64,000 bases of DNA from Flemingiibacterium sp045579745 (GTDB lineage Bacteria > Bacillota > Clostridia > Oscillospirales > CAG-272): assembly GCA_045579745.1 (NCBI GenBank), contig JAZNMQ010000024.1:16443-80442 (forward strand), in the 5' to 3' direction. Shown piece by piece: positions 7,300-15,909 of this stretch (within the stretch, counting starts at the first letter, position 1; every line of letters begins with the position of its first letter). The position numbers were made by a program, and so were the translations under genes. The notes beneath the pieces were generated by a model. That model did not search any database. It was not told the origin of the DNA and worked only from the letters and a program-made list of their open reading frames with translations.

Positions 7300-8484
7300 T
7301 TAACCTCCGATAAGCTTAATTATCGGATTTTTCTTAATCTTAACCGCTTTAAACGGGCAGAGCTCCTGACAGCAATAGCATCTGATGCAATCGGATTTAA
7401 TTATGAATGCCTGCTTTTTGCCGGCTTTGGCGGGTTTTAATTCGATCGTATTTCTCGGACAGCTCTTAACGCATTCTCCGCATCCTACGCATTTTGCCGT
7501 ATCAACGAGCGGTCTTGGCTGCAGCCAATCGTTGAGCCTGCCTCCGAACATATTCGGCAGAATTTTAAGCATCGAGCCACCACGAAGCGGATTGCTTGCG
7601 GTATCCGGCTTTTTGAAATCATCGACCGTAAGGTCAGACAGCTTTTCGTCAGACAAAATTTTAAGCTCATAAACACCGCTTGGACAAAGTCCGCGACGCT
7701 TAGCTTCTTCAAGCATTATTACACTGTCAACCTTGATAAGCGAGGAAGCCGCAATATCGACCGAAAACGGATTAAGTCCCGACAAAATGCAGTTAAGCTT
7801 TCTCGGCTCACCGCCTGTCGGACCGTTACCCTCCATCGCCAAAATACCGTCTACGACATTGAATGTTGGCTTCATGGCGATTATTGTTCCGACAAGGTCT
7901 GCAAGCATCGAGCCGAAATCGTTATAATCAGGGAATCGCGCGTGCATTTCAAACTTCTGAACACCCGGAATTACGCCGAAATAATTCTTTGCCGCGCCGC
8001 TGTAGCCGGTCAGCGAATGGCTTTTCAGCTTTGCCAGATCGACAATTACATCTGCATTAACGATGGGGGTAATCATGTTGAAAACCTTGGAGGTTTTACC
8101 GTTCGGAGCGGCTACCTCCTGATAGCTCGTATCAAAATTCAGCGGAACATTCATCCGCTCTGCAACCGCAGTCAATCCGCATCCGCGATAGGTTCCCGCA
8201 AGCGTTTGCTCGGTATAAAGACCACCCGGGCTCTCGGCTATTAGGATATCCGAAGCACTTTCTTTAAGTATGCGTATCACAGCTTCAAGCACTGCGGGAT
8301 GTGTTGTTGCCGCAGCCTCGGGACTTTTTTTCATAACGAGGTTCGGCTTAATTACGACACGCTTGTCCTTAAACATATCCGCCGCACCGAGCTTATCAAG
8401 CTGCAAGCGGAGTACACGCTCAATATCGTCTACATCATAGCTCTCACATCTGTCAAGAGCTACCATGTAATCCTTTTCTATCAT
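7300..8484 (-). CDS. DUF362 domain protein with C-terminal 2x[4Fe-4S] ferredoxin
   Basis: A 394-residue protein. Residues 1 to about 310 are a DUF362 domain (KRVVIKPNLVMKKSPEAAATTHP, DVIVDLAKLKSHSLTGYSGAAKNYFGVIPG, VVDGILAMEGNGPTGGEP). The last 70 residues hold two ferredoxin clusters, CVGCGECVKSCP and CIRCYCCQELCP. The family is common in anaerobes and its reaction is not known. It sits between nadB and ispE, both of which feed or use redox chemistry, but no role follows from that. The start is uncertain: the ATG at 8484 has AGAAAGGA upstream only across a hairpin (8495-8522), while an in-frame ATG at 8466 has AAAAGGA close by. Confidence 0.85.
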   Translation of the reverse strand: MIEKDYMVALDRCESYDVDDIERVLRLQLDKLGAADMFKDKRVVIKPNLVMKKSPEAAATTHPAVLEAVIRILKESASDILIAESPGGLYTEQTLAGTYRGCGLTAVAERMNVPLNFDTSYQEVAAPNGKTSKVFNMITPIVNADVIVDLAKLKSHSLTGYSGAAKNYFGVIPGVQKFEMHARFPDYNDFGSMLADLVGTIIAMKPTFNVVDGILAMEGNGPTGGEPRKLNCILSGLNPFSVDIAASSLIKVDSVIMLEEAKRRGLCPSGVYELKILSDEKLSDLTVDDFKKPDTASNPLRGGSMLKILPNMFGGRLNDWLQPRPLVDTAKCVGCGECVKSCPRNTIELKPAKAGKKQAFIIKSDCIRCYCCQELCPFKAVKIKKNPIIKLIGG

Positions 8485-8494
8485 CTTGATTTAT

Positions 8495-8522
8495 GCTTTC
8501 ATTAAACGAAAGCTTCCTTTCT
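8495..8522 (-). promoter_or_regulatory. Shine-Dalgarno separated from start by a hairpin
   Basis: Read leftwards: AGAAAGGAA (8522-8514), then the perfect hairpin GCTTTC-GTTTAAT-GAAAGC (8513-8495), then 10 nt, then the ATG at 8484. The arrangement and the 10-nt distance are the same as at araD. Confidence 0.45.
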
Positions 8523-8524
8523 GC

Positions 8525-10057
8525 TCACTCAACGAAATGTGCTCCGACGGATTTCCTACGGGCAATTGCCCCGTTAAATACCATCCTTGCAATCTGAGTC
8601 ATTGAGTAAAGCTCATATTCTTCACATGTTGAAAGATACGCTGATTCAAGCTCTCCCATAAGCTCGTCGACGAACACCTTGCCCTTGTTCATACCTGCCT
8701 TGGTTCTGACAGCGTTTGCGTTTTTCGTCATTACATCGCAAAGCTTTTGGCGCTTTTCGCCGATATTATCGAGCGTTTTTTCTACCGGTAAATGCAAATT
8801 TTGTATTTCGGTTGAGGTTGATGTACGACAGCTATCGTTAATGCTCCTTGCCGCACGTCTTCCGAACACCAGACATTCAAGCAATGAGTTGCTTGCAAGG
8901 CGATTTCCGCCGTGAATACCCGTCCAAGCGCATTCGCCGCATGCGTACAGACCGTCAACATTCGTTTTGCCGTTGATGTCCGTTTCGATTCCGCCCATTT
9001 GATAGTGCTGTGACGGAGTTACGGGAATCCACATATCGGGAACATTGATTCCGCATCTTACACACTCGCCGTATATCGTCGGGAAACGGTTTGAGAAAAA
9101 CTCCTTTGACATGCTCGAAACATCGAGGAATACATTATCTCGTCCCGTTCGGCGCATTTCTCTTATGATCTCGCGTGTTACGATATCACGGGGCGCAAGG
9201 TCGGCAAGCTCATGCTTACCCTGCATAAAGGGCTCTCCGTCATGGTTCCTTAAAATTCCGCCCTCACCTCTGACAGCCTCTGAGATAAGAAAACGGCGGC
9301 CGGTTTGTCCCGCTTGGGGAGTCATTGTTGTGGGATGGAATTGCACCATCTCCATATTTGTTATCTTTGCGCCTGCTCGCTCAGCCGCGGCAATTCCGTC
9401 ACCGACTGCACTACTTTGATTGGTGGTATTTTTGTACAGCGCACCGATTCCGCCCGTTGCGAGAATAATATTGGCAGAGCGGACGAGCTTTGCCGCTCCG
9501 TCATTTATGATTATCGCGCCCTGTGCACCGTTATCATCCGTAATAATATCAACGAGAAAGGTGTTATATGAAACTGTGATATTTTTGCGTTCAAGCACGA
9601 CCTCGCCAAGGCGCTTTGTAACCTCGCATCCGGTTGCATCTCCTCCGCAGTGAACAATTCGCCTGCAAGAATGTCCGCCCTCGCGTGTTATCATGAGCTC
9701 ACCGTCCGGCGTAGTATCAAACGGCACGCCAAGCTCGATCAGCTCGTGTATGTTTTCAGGTCCCTCTTTAACAAGGACCTCAACTGCTTTTGTGTCGCAG
9801 AGTCCTGCGCCTGCTTTGAGTGTATCCGCAATATGCGACTCAAAGGTATCGTTTTTGTCGATTACCGACGCGATACCTCCCTGCGCAAGCCATGAGCTGC
9901 AGGTCATAATATCCGCCTTGGATATAATTAAAACTCGCTTGGAAGGGTCAATGTGAAGTCCTGCGTAAAGACCTGCAAGACCGCTTCCGACTATCAGCAC
10001 ATCGCAGTCAATCAGCTCAAGCTCTGCGATTTTATCGCTGTAAAGATATCTTCTCAT
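8525..10057 (-). CDS. nadB: L-aspartate oxidase
   Basis: Oxidises L-aspartate to iminoaspartate, the first step of de novo NAD synthesis; product goes to NadA. The 510-residue flavoprotein belongs to the succinate dehydrogenase/fumarate reductase flavoprotein group: N-terminal FAD motif DVLIVGSGLAGLYAG, SSWLAQGGIASVI, the substrate region HGGNRLASNSLLECLVFGRRAA, and a helical C-terminal domain. In anaerobes fumarate can serve as electron acceptor. It overlaps aroA by ATGA, which suggests coupled translation, and it is physically separated from nadA/nadC by the two shikimate genes. Confidence 0.96.
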   Translation of the reverse strand: MRRYLYSDKIAELELIDCDVLIVGSGLAGLYAGLHIDPSKRVLIISKADIMTCSSWLAQGGIASVIDKNDTFESHIADTLKAGAGLCDTKAVEVLVKEGPENIHELIELGVPFDTTPDGELMITREGGHSCRRIVHCGGDATGCEVTKRLGEVVLERKNITVSYNTFLVDIITDDNGAQGAIIINDGAAKLVRSANIILATGGIGALYKNTTNQSSAVGDGIAAAERAGAKITNMEMVQFHPTTMTPQAGQTGRRFLISEAVRGEGGILRNHDGEPFMQGKHELADLAPRDIVTREIIREMRRTGRDNVFLDVSSMSKEFFSNRFPTIYGECVRCGINVPDMWIPVTPSQHYQMGGIETDINGKTNVDGLYACGECAWTGIHGGNRLASNSLLECLVFGRRAARSINDSCRTSTSTEIQNLHLPVEKTLDNIGEKRQKLCDVMTKNANAVRTKAGMNKGKVFVDELMGELESAYLSTCEEYELYSMTQIARMVFNGAIARRKSVGAHFVE

Positions 10058-11319
10058 TTTGAAATCCTAACTTTAGCAAAATCCTTTACAAAATCGGGAT
10101 ACGATTTATTAATGCAGCTCATATCGTCAACAATCACATCTCCATCGCAACCTGCCGAAGCCGCAGCTGCAGCCATAGCTATTCTGTGGTCGTTAAATGA
10201 ACATACTCTGCCGCCTTTAAGTCGGTTCTTCCCCAAAATAATCAGACCGTCCTCTGCCTCGCTGACTGTCGCCCCGAGCGAATCAAGCAGTGAAGCGGTC
10301 GAGGCAATTCGGTCGCTCTCCTTTATTCTGAGTCGTGAGGCGTTGTATATTCGCGTGGTTCCTTCCGAAAGTGCCGCCATTACTGCAAGCACAGGAACAA
10401 GGTCGGGAATATCCGCCGCGTCAATATCATGCGCTATAAGCTTATCAGCCTTGCTGACAGTAACATCATCGCCATCCCACGCAACTCGGGCACCAAACTT
10501 CTTGACTATATCAAAAAGCTTGAAATCGCCTTGCTTTGTGGCACGGTTAATTCCACTCAGCTTTATTCTTCCGTTGATAGCTGCCGCGACCGCGAAAAAT
10601 GCCGCTTGAGAGCAGTCGCCCTCTACATCCATATCAAGCGGTTTCAAGCTGCCGCCGTATAGCTTGTATCCGTCTGACAGCTCGGTAATATCCGCGCCGA
10701 ACTGCCTCAGAACATCAACCGTCATGTCGGCATACGGCTTGCTTTCAAGCTTGGTTGTCAGCTTTATTTCGCTCTCGCCGTCAAGCTGAGTCAATGCTAT
10801 AAGGAGCCCCGTTACAAACTGAGAGGAAACATCTCCGCGAAGACTGTACACACCCGCGTTAAGCTTTCCGAAAACCTCAAGCGGCAGATAGTCGCCATTT
10901 TCAGGATAGACAAGCTTTGCGCCGTGTGCTTCAAGCAGACCCTTGTACAGCTCAGTCGTTCGATTTGGAAGTCTTCCCTCACCTACGAATGTTGAATGTG
11001 CATCAAGTGCCGCGACAAGCGGAATAAAGAAGCGAAGCATTGATGCCGACTCGTATGCGTTCAGCGTTCCGCCGTCAATTCCACGCAAGCACGGCTTACC
11101 TACCCTGAAGGTGCGCCCTGCCTCATCGTGAAGCATCTGGGCGCCGAGCTGTGTCAGTGCATTTGCGGTAGCCTTTATATCGTTTGACATATCAACTCCG
11201 CGAACGACCGAATTCCCCGCAAGCGCCGCACAAATCAATGCACGGTGCGCCTGACTTTTAGACGAAGGTATCCGTACCTCGCCGTCAAATTCGCTCGTCG
11301 AAAATACCATGTTTTTCAA
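10054..11319 (-). CDS. aroA: 3-phosphoshikimate 1-carboxyvinyltransferase (EPSP synthase)
   Basis: Joins shikimate 3-phosphate and phosphoenolpyruvate in aromatic amino acid synthesis. The 421-residue protein shows the family blocks SKSQAHRALI, LPNRTTELYKG, GDVSSQFVTGLL, DLVPVLAVMAALSEGTT, LRIKESDRIA and FNDHRIAMA. The start is a TTG that overlaps the aroB stop as TTGA; AGGGG lies 7 nt upstream. An ATG three codons in has no such site. It overlaps nadB downstream by ATGA, so aroB-aroA-nadB form a translationally coupled trio. Confidence 0.96.
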   Translation of the reverse strand: MKNMVFSTSEFDGEVRIPSSKSQAHRALICAALAGNSVVRGVDMSNDIKATANALTQLGAQMLHDEAGRTFRVGKPCLRGIDGGTLNAYESASMLRFFIPLVAALDAHSTFVGEGRLPNRTTELYKGLLEAHGAKLVYPENGDYLPLEVFGKLNAGVYSLRGDVSSQFVTGLLIALTQLDGESEIKLTTKLESKPYADMTVDVLRQFGADITELSDGYKLYGGSLKPLDMDVEGDCSQAAFFAVAAAINGRIKLSGINRATKQGDFKLFDIVKKFGARVAWDGDDVTVSKADKLIAHDIDAADIPDLVPVLAVMAALSEGTTRIYNASRLRIKESDRIASTASLLDSLGATVSEAEDGLIILGKNRLKGGRVCSFNDHRIAMAAAAASAGCDGDVIVDDMSCINKSYPDFVKDFAKVRISK

Positions 11320-12356
11320 ATCAAATCCCCTATTTCCGATATCGGAAGCTGTTTAATTATTGCGTTTCCGATACGGTCGAGCAGTATAAACTTAATTTCA
11401 TCAGCCGTACGCTTTTTATCGGTATTTACAATTGAAAGCAAAGCTTCCTTTGTGTAGTCCATGTCTGTCGGAAGCTCCCATTTAACAAGAGCCTTGCGTA
11501 TTTTATCCTCAAATGTGCTGTCATATCCGAGCTTCGCTCCGATTCTTGCGGCATACAGCATACCGATTCCGACAGCTTCGCCGTGTGAGAATCGCTTGAA
11601 GTCGCCGAGTCTTTCGACCGCATGTCCAAGCGTATGTCCGTAGTTGAGAATAGCTCGGATTCCGGTTTCAAGCTCATCCTCCTCCACTATTTTTGCTTTA
11701 ATAAAGCTGCAGCGATAAATAATCTCCGCCATATCAACGGTATTATTCATCACGCCGTCGAACAGCTCCGCGTCCGCAATACAGCCGTATTTTATTACCT
11801 CACCCATTCCGTCGTTCATGTAACGGCGTGGCAGAGTTTTAAGGAATCTGCTGTCTGAGATAACAGCAACAGGCTGTTTGAATGCGCCTACTAAATTTTT
11901 TCCTATCGAAAGGTCAACGCCCGTCTTGCCGCCGATCGACGAATCGACCTGCGAAAGGAGGGTTGTCGGAATTTGAAGAACCGATATTCCGCGAAGGAAT
12001 GTCGCCGCCGCAAAGCCTGCCATATCTCCGCAAACGCCTCCGCCGAGCGCTATAACAAGTGATTTTCGAGTTAAGCCTGCCCCTGCAAAGGCTGTATACA
12101 TATCGGAAACTGTTTCAAGCGTTTTGCTCGTTTCTCCCGCAGCAAAAACAAATTCACCTGCGAGCGTTCTGCCGCAGCTTGAAAGCGCCTCGTGAAAATA
12201 CGGCGCACAATATATTCTGACATTACTGTCAGTAACAAGAAACAATCTGTCGAAATCACTTATTTCAAGCACCGTCGCAAGTGACTCTGCAAGGATATCC
12301 TCGCCGACATAAATATTATAGTCACCGCCGGTATATTTTACATTTGTAATTTTCAT
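11316..12356 (-). CDS. aroB: 3-dehydroquinate synthase
   Basis: Cyclises DAHP to 3-dehydroquinate, the second shikimate step, using NAD and a divalent metal. 346 residues, full length. Diagnostic motifs: GGGVCGDMAGFAAATFLRG (NAD site), SQVDSSIGGKTGVDL, and the metal ligands in NYGHTLGHAVE and FSHGEAVGIGM. It stands between nadC and aroA with short gaps. Its ribosome site is weak, so it may depend on translation of nadC. aroB consumes NAD only catalytically, so the placement among nad genes is not explained by chemistry. Confidence 0.96.
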   Translation of the reverse strand: MKITNVKYTGGDYNIYVGEDILAESLATVLEISDFDRLFLVTDSNVRIYCAPYFHEALSSCGRTLAGEFVFAAGETSKTLETVSDMYTAFAGAGLTRKSLVIALGGGVCGDMAGFAAATFLRGISVLQIPTTLLSQVDSSIGGKTGVDLSIGKNLVGAFKQPVAVISDSRFLKTLPRRYMNDGMGEVIKYGCIADAELFDGVMNNTVDMAEIIYRCSFIKAKIVEEDELETGIRAILNYGHTLGHAVERLGDFKRFSHGEAVGIGMLYAARIGAKLGYDSTFEDKIRKALVKWELPTDMDYTKEALLSIVNTDKKRTADEIKFILLDRIGNAIIKQLPISEIGDLI

Positions 12357-12379
12357 ATTCTTTTTACTCTACAATTAAT

Positions 12380-13222
12380 TTATTCTATACTGAATTTGAG
12401 GCTTATATCGAGTGCTCTTACAGAATGCGTCAGCGCGCCTATGCTTATAAGGTCTACACCGCATGCAGAAACATCGGCAAGATTTCTGTCACCCATATTG
12501 CCCGATGCCTCGGTAACAGCGCGTCCGTCGACAATTTTTACAGCCTTCGCCATATCTTCACAGCTCATATTGTCAAGCATAATGATATCAGCGCCTGCCG
12601 CAAGTGCTTCATCAAGCTGAGTAAAATTCTCGACCTCAACCTCTATTTTAAGGGTGTGCGGCGCGTTTTCGCGTGCAGATTTTACCGCCGCGGTGATAGA
12701 TCCAGCCGCAACAATGTGATTATCCTTTATTAAGATTCCGTCAGCCAGATTAAAGCGGTGATTAGTACCGCCGCCAACCTTTACCGCATACTTTTCGATA
12801 ACACGAAGACCCGGCGTGGTCTTACGGGTATCACAAATTTTCGACTTTGTGCCTGCAACCTGCTTTACAGCCTCAGCTGTACGGGTGGCAATACCCGACA
12901 TTCTCTGCATAAGATTCAGCCCGACGCGCTCTCCCGTCAAAACATCGGTAGCTTTACCGACAACCTCAGCGATGATTTCACCTGCTTCAATGCGGTCGCC
13001 GTCCTTTTTGTAGGCTGTAAATTTTATTTCCTTATTGATCAGCGCAAATACTCGCTCTGCCACACCGATTCCGCACAGAACGCCAGCTTCCTTTGCCTTG
13101 TAAAAGCCGTGAGCTATTCTGTCCTCCGATATCGTACTGATCGTTGTAATATCGCCGGTTCCGACATCCTCAGCAAGTGCGTTGAGTATCAGCGTATCAA
13201 GCATATTCCCATATAAGTACAT
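12380..13222 (-). CDS. nadC: nicotinate-nucleotide pyrophosphorylase (carboxylating)
   Basis: Quinolinate phosphoribosyltransferase: converts quinolinate and PRPP to nicotinate mononucleotide. 280 residues. Family motifs are EDVGTGDITT near the N terminus, RKTTPGLRVIEKYAVKVGGG, NHRFNLADGILIKDNHI and the C-terminal GVDLISIGALTHSV. GGAG lies 7 nt before the ATG. It follows nadA by 18 nt, the usual nadA-nadC order. Confidence 0.96.
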   Translation of the reverse strand: MYLYGNMLDTLILNALAEDVGTGDITTISTISEDRIAHGFYKAKEAGVLCGIGVAERVFALINKEIKFTAYKKDGDRIEAGEIIAEVVGKATDVLTGERVGLNLMQRMSGIATRTAEAVKQVAGTKSKICDTRKTTPGLRVIEKYAVKVGGGTNHRFNLADGILIKDNHIVAAGSITAAVKSARENAPHTLKIEVEVENFTQLDEALAAGADIIMLDNMSCEDMAKAVKIVDGRAVTEASGNMGDRNLADVSACGVDLISIGALTHSVRALDISLKFSIE

Positions 13223-13240
13223 TTTTGTTCTCCAGATTGT

Positions 13241-14164
13241 TTATTTTATCGCAACCATTTTTTCAAGTGAAGCTCTCGCACCGCTTAGCTCATCATCCGT
13301 CAGAATGACCTCTCCCGTTTCATCGCGAAGACAGCTCAGCACATCGGAAAGCGAGGTTTTTTTCATATTTGAGCAAACAAGCTCATCGGACAGCAAATAG
13401 AAGCTCTTATCGGGGTAGAAATGCGTAAGCCTGTCAACTACGCCCTTTTCGGTTCCGATAATGAACTCCTTCGCATCGGAATTTACACAGTAATCGATAA
13501 TCTGCGACGTGCTTCCGATAAAGTCAGCCATTTCAACAACATCAGCTTCACATTCGGGATGGACGCAGAATAGCGCATTCGGATGTGCGCTTTTTGCATT
13601 GGAAACCTCGTCAGCATTTATTTTATGGTGTATCGGGCAATATCCGCTATACAGAATAAACTCCTTTTCGGGAACCAAACCTGCAACGTACGCCCCAAGA
13701 TTTTTGTCGGGAACAAAAATTATCTGCTTGCTTTGCAGCTCGCGGCAAATCTTGATCGCGTTGGATGACGTACAGCAAATATCCGATACCGCCTTGGTTT
13801 TTGCTGAGGAGTTTACATAGCAGACAACTGCGGCTTCGGGATATTTTTCTCGAAGTGACAGTACATCCTGCGCAGTTACCATATCCGCCATTGGGCATCC
13901 GGCGTCTGGCGTAGGTATAAGCACCTTTTTTTCGGGATTTAATATCTTAGCGCTCTCTGCCATAAACTTGACTCCGCAGAATACGACCGTGCGATTCTCT
14001 GCAAGCTTTGCCTTTTTTGAAAGCTCGAACGAATCGCCGATAATATCCGCTATAAGCTGTACCTCAAGGCTTTGATAATAATGAGCAAGAATCAGCGCGT
14101 CCTTTTCCTCTTTAAGTCGGAGTATCTCGCTGATCATCTCATCGTTTTCGTTTTTAATAGACAT
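13241..14164 (-). CDS. nadA: quinolinate synthase A
   Basis: Condenses iminoaspartate with dihydroxyacetone phosphate to quinolinate, using an oxygen-sensitive [4Fe-4S] cluster. 307 residues, matching the short Firmicutes/Thermotoga form. Seen: LAHYYQSLEVQLIADIIGDS (substrate site), CGVKFMAESAKIL, VCYVNSSAKTKA, CCTSSNA, FCVHPECEADVV and the C-terminal CSNMKKTSL; the conserved cluster cysteines lie in these blocks. It is the promoter-proximal gene of the long nad/aro operon, with GGAG 6 nt before the ATG. Confidence 0.96.
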   Translation of the reverse strand: MSIKNENDEMISEILRLKEEKDALILAHYYQSLEVQLIADIIGDSFELSKKAKLAENRTVVFCGVKFMAESAKILNPEKKVLIPTPDAGCPMADMVTAQDVLSLREKYPEAAVVCYVNSSAKTKAVSDICCTSSNAIKICRELQSKQIIFVPDKNLGAYVAGLVPEKEFILYSGYCPIHHKINADEVSNAKSAHPNALFCVHPECEADVVEMADFIGSTSQIIDYCVNSDAKEFIIGTEKGVVDRLTHFYPDKSFYLLSDELVCSNMKKTSLSDVLSCLRDETGEVILTDDELSGARASLEKMVAIK

Positions 14165-14223
14165 TTTGGACTCCGGTTATCTTTTCCTAAATAATGGTAT
14201 AATCAAAAAATATATATGGAATT

Positions 14224-14252
14224 ATTATATCACATATACGCTTATTTTTCAA
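14224..14252 (-). promoter_or_regulatory. sigma-A promoter of the nad/aro operon
   Basis: Minus strand: TTGAAA (14252-14247), 17 nt, TATAAT (14229-14224). It would give a leader of about 50 nt before nadA. No palindromic NiaR-type operator was recognised next to it. Confidence 0.8.
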
Positions 14253-14356
14253 TGACACATCAAATAAATTCATAATTTGTTTTTATTTTATTATTATTGC
14301 GCCCAAACAAAAACATTCAATAATATATAAGTATAATATAGTTAACAAATAATCAC

Positions 14357-14385
14357 TTGACATTCACTCTGTTTTGAAGTAGAAT
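14357..14385 (+). promoter_or_regulatory. sigma-A promoter of the AI-2E-family gene
   Basis: TTGACA (14357-14362), 17 nt, TAGAAT (14380-14385). The expected transcription start near 14392 leaves about 27 nt before the TTG start at 14419, with GGAGG at 14406-14410. Confidence 0.8.
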
Positions 14386-14418
14386 AAAATTATACTATCC
14401 TGTATGGAGGACATTATA

Positions 14419-15873
14419 TTGAAAATCGATTGGAATCGCAAATATACAACAATCTCGGTTTACACTATTTTAACTGCAATTGCGCTGATGCTTATCATCT
14501 CGCTCTTTTTAAACTTTACCAGCGTAAGGTTATTTATTGCTGACATCAATGCAGTTCTGACTCCGTTCTATATCGGACTTATCATCGCATACATAACCAA
14601 CCCGATAATGAAAATGTGCGAAAAGCGTATTTTCCGTTTTGCTGTAACAAGCTCCAAACGCCTGAAAGCAAAACGCGCTTTATCATTGCTGTTAGCGTTT
14701 ATCATCCTCCTTATTATCATTACGATTCTGTTTCTGCTGATCATTCCTCAGATAACCCTGAGCCTATCTGATCTATCCTCAAAAATGAGCGGCTATGTAA
14801 AAACAACTCTTGCATGGCTCGATACGTATCTTCCCGATTCGCTCTTTAATATCGCCGATCTCTCAATAGAAACCTTACTCAACAACATTTCATCATTTTT
14901 CGAGAATTCCGAGCTTGGAGCGCAGCTAAGTGTTATATCTGCTCAATTTGATAAGCTTCCAACCAACCTCGATTCGATTCTTTCAACCTCATTCTCGGTT
15001 TTAAAAGACTATGTCCCTAAGCTTCTCGGCGCTGTTACCGGAGCAGCTAACGGTCTGCTCAATTTCGTTCTCGGAATATTCTTCTCTATATATATTCTTT
15101 CCTCCAAAGAAAAACTGGTAGCTCAGACTAAAAAGCTTCTCAGAGCTATCAGCTCGGAGAAAATCTATAACAGCATTTTAGAGCTCGCAAACTTTTCAAA
15201 TAAAACCTTCAGTGGGTTCTTCATCGGCAAAATAATTGATTCAATTATCGTCGCTATTATCGTATTTGTTGTTTTCACTATCGTCAAAATGCCGTATGCC
15301 GTTCTTCTTAGCACAATGATTGGCATTGCAAATATCATTCCGGTTATAGGTCCTTTCATCGGAGCTATCCCCGGAGTTCTCATAATTTTCATTGTCGACC
15401 CAAGACAGGTTCTCCTGTTCATAATAATAAATATTGTCGTACAGCAAATCGACGGAAACGTCATCGGCCCCAAGGTACTTGGCGAAACCACAGGTCTTGC
15501 TTCTCTTTGGGTACTCTTTGCAATTACTGTCATGGGCGGCCTTTGGGGACTGTTCGGAATGCTTATCGGTGTACCGCTTTTCGCCATCATCTATATGATA
15601 ATTAAGCTTTTCGCCGAAAAGCAGCTTGTGTCAAAGAATCTTTCTTGTGAAACGGGCGACTATTATTCCGAAAATGAAATACGCGAATTCACAGAAAATC
15701 AAGAAAACCACCTTTCATTCGCAAGCAGACTGAAAAGCCATAGCGAAAACATAATGGGGTCAGCCCTGATGAGATTATTCAAGAGAAAAAAGAAAGAGGT
15801 CAAACCTGATTCCGACGGAACCGACACTGAACAAGACACAGACAAAAAAGACGGCACCGAAGGCATAAATTAA
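14419..15873 (+). CDS. AI-2E/PerM-family membrane permease
   Basis: A 484-residue membrane protein of the AI-2E exporter family (PF01594 type). It has two N-terminal membrane helices with a cytoplasmic basic loop, a long extracytoplasmic helical segment near residues 120-230, and a C-terminal membrane block with the family pattern GKIIDSIIVAIIVF, IIPVIGPFIGAIPGVLI, QQIDGNVIGPKVLG and GLFGMLIGVPLFAII. The last 80 residues are hydrophilic and highly charged. Substrate is unknown; members have been linked to AI-2 export and to Na+/H+ exchange. The TTG at 14419 is preferred over the ATG at 14404 because GGAGG overlaps that ATG. Confidence 0.85.
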   Translation: MKIDWNRKYTTISVYTILTAIALMLIISLFLNFTSVRLFIADINAVLTPFYIGLIIAYITNPIMKMCEKRIFRFAVTSSKRLKAKRALSLLLAFIILLIIITILFLLIIPQITLSLSDLSSKMSGYVKTTLAWLDTYLPDSLFNIADLSIETLLNNISSFFENSELGAQLSVISAQFDKLPTNLDSILSTSFSVLKDYVPKLLGAVTGAANGLLNFVLGIFFSIYILSSKEKLVAQTKKLLRAISSEKIYNSILELANFSNKTFSGFFIGKIIDSIIVAIIVFVVFTIVKMPYAVLLSTMIGIANIIPVIGPFIGAIPGVLIIFIVDPRQVLLFIIINIVVQQIDGNVIGPKVLGETTGLASLWVLFAITVMGGLWGLFGMLIGVPLFAIIYMIIKLFAEKQLVSKNLSCETGDYYSENEIREFTENQENHLSFASRLKSHSENIMGSALMRLFKRKKKEVKPDSDGTDTEQDTDKKDGTEGIN

Positions 15874-15909
15874 TTAGTGAAAGGCAGCGAGGCTGTTTAG
15901 GTATAATCC

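Noticed and set aside
14404..14418. ATG start for the AI-2E-family gene
   Set aside because: GGAGG overlaps this ATG; the TTG at 14419 has correct spacing.
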